Of a DNA stretch of 9,247 nt, positions 7,007 to 9,247 are shown one piece after another; the first letter of the stretch is position 1; each line of letters begins with the position of its first letter. The DNA is from JBARRS01 sp049644345 (GTDB lineage Bacteria > Actinomycetota > Thermoleophilia > Gaiellales > Gaiellaceae). The notes below the pieces were generated by a model. It searched no databases. It was not told where the DNA came from and was given only the letters and a program-made list of their open reading frames with translations. The stretch lies in the NCBI GenBank assembly GCA_049644345.1, contig JBARRS010000041.1:1-9247 (forward strand). Direction: 5' to 3'. A program made the translations under genes and the position numbers.

Positions 7007-7034
7007 AAAGAGGGGCGCTTCGGCGCCCCTCTTT
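7007..7034 (+). terminator. Rho-independent terminator of the secreted-protein operon
   Basis: A perfect 12-bp inverted repeat AAAGAGGGGCGC (7007-7018) / GCGCCCCTCTTT (7023-7034) is closed by the very stable tetraloop TTCG between C and G. The flanking A and T runs suit termination in either direction. It separates the operon from repeat copy B. Confidence 0.92.
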
Positions 7035-7148
7035 CGTTAGCGACGTTCAGAACCGGTCGCCGAACCTGCACCTACTTGGCGCATTGCATTCAAGCCGGGC
7101 TGGACTCGACGCGCCATCGAAGGATGGAGCTTTATGGAGCCCAGCGGA

Positions 7149-7240
7149 CGCAACCAGTCGCAACCGGTCGCAAATCCTCACGCCCCGAAAACGGGGAAAA
7201 CAAGCCAGAACCGTTGCCGTCGGTTGCGATCGGTTGCCGC
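7149..7240. repeat. Six-unit 10-bp phased inverted array in copy B
   Basis: Forward 10-mers CGCAACCAGT, CGCAACCGGT and CGCAAATCCT start at 7149, 7159 and 7169. Inverse 10-mers CCGTTGCCGT, CGGTTGCGAT and CGGTTGCCGC start at 7211, 7221 and 7231. Between them is a small hairpin, CCCCG-AAAA-CGGGG (7183-7196). Spacing of one helical turn puts all sites of a half-array on one face of the helix, as expected for cooperative protein binding. The 10-bp period rules out a protein repeat as the cause, although the DNA lies in an open frame. Confidence 0.8.
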
Positions 7241-7250
7241 CCGAGAGTAC

Positions 7251-7292
7251 ATGGTAAGGAGGGGGTCTCCGGTTCGAGTCCGGAAGAGGGCT
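7251..7292 (+). pseudogene. tRNA-Thr(GGU) 3'-half fragment
   Basis: The parts are the same as in the fragment at 166-206: anticodon-loop-like ATGGTAA (7251-7257, anticodon at 7253-7255), stem strand GGAGG (7258-7262) and a 5-nt variable loop GGGTC. The T arm is TCCGG (7268-7272), loop TTCGAGT, CCGGA (7280-7284). The acceptor strand AGAGGGC (7285-7291) is followed by T7292. The 5' half is absent and no terminator hairpin follows. Compared with copy A, the outer two T-stem pairs differ on both strands so that pairing is kept. Confidence 0.8.
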
Positions 7293-7317
7293 CTCTGCAA
7301 AAGCCCCGCAAAGATTG

Positions 7318-8019
7318 TTAGACGGTCGGCATCGGCTCCTTGATGCCGCGCCGCAGCAGCCAGCGGTTGACGGGCCAGCTGGTCACGAAGCCGAGCATCA
7401 TTCCGATCTGCATCAGGAACCAGTGGCTGGGGCTGTCGATCGGCGCGTTCCAGATCAAGTACTGCGCCAGGGCCATCCAGCCGAATAGGCCGACCTCGAA
7501 GCTGAGTACCGAAAGCGTGTCCGACTTGATCGCGTCCCCCAGCGGCGCCAGCCGGCCGACCTGGCCCCGCAGCGGTGCGATCACGAAATACTGGAAGAGG
7601 ATCCCGAAGATCCAGGCGAGCGGTAGGTCGAGGATGTATTCGGGACCGAGCGCAGCGGTCGAGCCGATCATCCAGGCGGTCGCCCAGACTATCCACTCGC
7701 CGGCGATGTCCCCGAGCACGCAGCCGGCGCCGCAGTGGCTGTCCGAGAGCGACACCTGCCACAACGAGTCGCGAGGGTCCTCTTTCATCCCGGCCGCGTG
7801 CATGTGCATCCGCTTGCGGGACATCCGCCGTCCGCGGGCGAAATACGCCCAGAGAGCGATCGGCCCCATGTAGAGCGCGGTGAGCGGAAAAGCGAGATCC
7901 ATGATCGCCATGTGCTGCCAGTTGCCCAGCACGACGACGTCGGCGACGATCACGAGCGCGGACGCGAACCCGAGTCCGAGCGCCACCCATGCGAGGAGCT
8001 CAAACCAACTCGGCGCCAT
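7318..8019 (-). CDS. DUF4396-family integral membrane protein
   Basis: 233 residues from ATG 8019; TTG 8025 would add two residues and is less likely. No clear Shine-Dalgarno precedes it. Hydrophobic segments lie at about 8-31, 39-61, 105-123, 133-150, 170-190 and 200-217, so roughly six membrane spans. The family signature SDSHCGAGCVLGDIAGEW (91-108), the segment GILFQYFVIAPLRG (139-152) and DAIKSDTLS (162-170) identify DUF4396, whose function is not known to me. The HCGAGC motif and the loop RMHMHAAGMK (70-79) offer His, Met and Cys as possible metal ligands. The stop codon lies 8 bp from the end of repeat B, with no terminator between them, and copy C lies just upstream. The gene therefore stands alone between two repeat copies. 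Confidence 0.85.
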   Translation of the reverse strand: MAPSWFELLAWVALGLGFASALVIVADVVVLGNWQHMAIMDLAFPLTALYMGPIALWAYFARGRRMSRKRMHMHAAGMKEDPRDSLWQVSLSDSHCGAGCVLGDIAGEWIVWATAWMIGSTAALGPEYILDLPLAWIFGILFQYFVIAPLRGQVGRLAPLGDAIKSDTLSVLSFEVGLFGWMALAQYLIWNAPIDSPSHWFLMQIGMMLGFVTSWPVNRWLLRRGIKEPMPTV

Positions 8020-8033
8020 GCGCAATCACTACA

Positions 8034-8045
8034 CGACCTAGGTCG
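8034..8045. promoter_or_regulatory. Perfect 12-bp palindrome upstream of the DUF4396 gene
   Basis: CGACCTAGGTCG is a perfect palindrome ending 14 bp before the DUF4396 start codon, where a dimeric repressor could block transcription or initiation. The neighbouring bases do not extend it. Operator function is inferred from position and symmetry only. Confidence 0.35.
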
Positions 8046-8060
8046 GACGCGGATCCGAAG

Positions 8061-8187
8061 TATGCAGCCTTGATGGAGCCCTGTGGTCGCAACCAGTGGC
8101 AAACGGTGGCAAATGCTGCTGCGCCAGAAACCGCCAAAATAAGCGAAATCCGTTGCCGTGAATTGCCACCGGTTGCGTTAGGCCAGG
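8061..8187 (+). repeat. Repeat copy C, without the tRNA-derived core
   Basis: The opening TATGCAGCCTTGATGGAGCC matches copy B, and the frame from ATG 8073 reads MEPCGRNQWQTVAN, parallel to the tail frame in B. That frame stops at 8211-8213. Forward 10-mers CGCAACCAGT, GGCAAACGGT and GGCAAATGCT start at 8088, 8098 and 8108. Inverse 10-mers CCGTTGCCGT, GAATTGCCAC and CGGTTGCGTT start at 8150, 8160 and 8170. The interval from first forward to first inverse unit is 62 bp, exactly as in B. Where A and B continue into ACATGGTAAGG (expected near 8188), C has unrelated sequence. It is either a broken copy or one using a different core. Confidence 0.7.
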
Positions 8188-8481
8188 TGTGTTGCCCAGC
8201 TAGGCGCCATTGACCCCTCTCTGCTTGGAGGAGGTCAGACGGCGCGCTACACCCAGGCTGAAGGTCCGTCCAGAGGCCAAATCAGGAGCCGGGACGCTTG
8301 CGGAAGGGCGGCGGCGGGCTAGGGAGGTGCCGCCCGAGTTAACCGGATTTGTACGGATGTGGTGAACAGCATTGACTCGCAGCGGGGACTCTGAGAGTGT
8401 CGTCCTTGGATCGTTCGCCGCGTCGCCGTAGTGCGAAGGCCTCCACGATTAAGGGGTCGACCCGACGACCGAGGGGTGGGC
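8188..8481. other. Intergenic region before the epoxide hydrolase gene
   Basis: No gene is supported in these ~290 bases. An imperfect hairpin with one bulged A is visible (GACCCCTC 8212-8219 / GAGGAGGTC 8228-8236), without a T tract. A possible -35 TTGACT (8372-8377) has only a poor -10 (GAGTGT 8395-8400) at 17-bp spacing. GAGGGG at 8471-8476, 5 bases before ATG 8482, is the likely ribosome binding site of the hydrolase. Confidence 0.4.
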
Positions 8482-9247
8482 ATGGCAACTGTCGAGACTG
8501 CAACCGAGATCCGTCCGTTCCAGTTCGACATTGAGGAAGAGGCGCTGGAAGACCTGCGCCGCCGCATCGAGGCGACGCGCTTGCCCTCCAAGGAGCTCGT
8601 CGAAGATCGGTCGCAGGGCGTGCAGCTGGCGACGATTCAGGAGCTCGCCACCTACTGGGTGACCGACTACGACTTGGGGCGGGTCGAAGCGAGGCTGAAC
8701 GCACTCCCGCAGTTCACGACGGAGATCGACGGCGTGAACATCCACTTCATCCACGTGCGCTCGCCGCACGAGAACGCGCTGCCGCTGATCATGACGCACG
8801 GCTGGCCGGGCTCTGTCATGGAGATGATCGACTCCGTCGGCCCGCTGACGGACCCGACCGCGCACGGCGGCAGCGCCGAGGATGCCTTCCACCTCGTGCT
8901 GCCCTCCCTGCCCGGGTACGGCTTCTCGGGCGAGCCGGTCGAGGTCGGCTGGGACCTGGGCCGGACCGCACGAGCCTGGGCCGAGCTCCTGAACCGCCTC
9001 GGCTACACCCGCTACGTGGCCCAGGGCGGCGACGTGGGCGCTGGCGTCTCCGACGCGATGGGCCGCCAGGCACCCGACGGGCTGATCGGCATCCACACGA
9101 ACCTGCTCGTGCCGGCGCTAAGCGGCACCATGCCGACGGACACCGACGAGGAGCGTGCCGCGGCCGCGCAGATCGCCGCCTTCCGGCAGTCCGGAAACGG
9201 CTACTTCGTCGAGATGGCCACCCGGCCTCAGACGATCGGCTACGCCC
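8482..9247 (+). CDS. Epoxide hydrolase, alpha/beta-hydrolase fold (N-terminal part, cut by window edge)
   Basis: The first 255 residues run to the right edge without a stop. The N-terminal region FQFDIEEEALEDLRRRIEATRLP and a later YWVTDYD-type segment mark the epoxide hydrolase N-terminal (EHN) domain, about 8-115. HGWPGS (106-111) is the oxyanion-hole motif, and GGDVGA (182-187) places the catalytic nucleophile at Asp184. The segment NGYFVEMATRPQTIGYA is typical of the lid region. The charge-relay His and any second lid Tyr lie beyond the window; full members are usually near 380-400 residues. Expected reaction: hydrolysis of an epoxide to a diol through a covalent Asp ester, in the cytoplasm; the substrate cannot be told. 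ATG 8482 has a GAGGGG site 5 bases upstream; GTG 8476 is an alternative. It follows repeat copy C and has no visible tie to the signalling genes. Confidence 0.93.
   Translation, partial: MATVETATEIRPFQFDIEEEALEDLRRRIEATRLPSKELVEDRSQGVQLATIQELATYWVTDYDLGRVEARLNALPQFTTEIDGVNIHFIHVRSPHENALPLIMTHGWPGSVMEMIDSVGPLTDPTAHGGSAEDAFHLVLPSLPGYGFSGEPVEVGWDLGRTARAWAELLNRLGYTRYVAQGGDVGAGVSDAMGRQAPDGLIGIHTNLLVPALSGTMPTDTDEERAAAAQIAAFRQSGNGYFVEMATRPQTIGYA

Larger units (their letters stand above)
7122..7309 (+). repeat. Repeat copy B: integrase-tail-like frame, phased inverted array and tRNA-Thr 3' half
   Basis: This is the best preserved copy. The opening GGATGGAGC...ATGGAGCCC begins a frame (ATG 7134) reading MEPSGRNQSQPVAN. 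It resembles the low-complexity C-terminal tails of actinobacterial phage-type tyrosine recombinases as I recall them; no catalytic Tyr region precedes it. The array at 7149-7240 is listed separately. The tRNA-derived block 7249-7309 matches copy A from the anticodon loop through the left arm of the tRNA terminator. Copies A and B are in the same orientation and bracket about 6.9 kb. I read this as an attachment-site end left by an integrative element; mobility of the bracketed DNA is inference. Confidence 0.75.

Noticed and set aside
7149..7240. CRISPR-like array
   Set aside because: Units are 10 bp with no unique spacers and the second half is inverted; it fits a protein-binding array.
8170..8184. 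GCGTTAGGC as an integron attC core site (GTTRRRY)
   Set aside because: Only one side matches; no paired RYYYAAC site or characteristic attC hairpin is present, and copies A and B lack it.

Overview
The window is GC-rich chromosomal DNA with strongly biased third codon positions. Its gene families are a Ser/Thr receptor kinase, a SARP/BTAD regulator, secreted PD40 propeller proteins and a DUF4396 membrane protein. Together they suggest an actinobacterium, plausibly of the Thermoleophilia (Solirubrobacterales/Gaiellales) type. That lineage is inferred from family content; no phylogenetic marker is present.

Layout: (1) 1-438 holds a degenerate copy (A) of a ~185-bp repeat ending in the 3' half of a tRNA-Thr(GGU) with its own terminator, then a short fragment (D) of the same repeat. 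(2) 439-3849 (+) encodes a membrane receptor kinase: PknB-type kinase, one transmembrane helix, a YVTN-like propeller and a family 5 (oligopeptide-type) solute-binding domain. (3) 3846-5444 (-), convergent with the kinase and sharing a CTAG that holds both stop codons, encodes a SARP-type regulator fused to universal-stress-like domains. (4) 5445-5535 is a divergent promoter region with three head-to-tail 11-bp repeats, the geometry expected of a SARP operator. (5) 5536-6480 and 6538-6993 (+) are two secreted proteins, a PD40/TolB-like propeller and a small beta-barrel-like protein. They look like one transcription unit ending in a strong terminator at 7007-7034. (6) 7122-7309 is repeat copy B, again ending in a tRNA-Thr 3' half. 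(7) 7318-8019 (-) is a DUF4396 membrane protein. (8) 8061-8187 is repeat copy C, without the tRNA part. (9) 8482 to the right edge is the N-terminal 255 residues of an epoxide hydrolase.

The central genes read as a compact signalling circuit resembling AfsK/AfsR of Streptomyces. A kinase with an extracellular propeller sits beside a SARP regulator, which sits beside an 11-bp direct-repeat promoter driving a small secreted-protein operon. The additions are a solute-binding ectodomain on the kinase and stress-protein domains on the regulator. The circuit lies between two direct repeats with the properties of integrase attachment ends (tRNA 3' half, integrase-tail-like reading frame, phased inverted arm-site-like arrays), although no integrase is present. 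Function and mobility are inferences; domains, repeats and spacings are read directly from the sequence.
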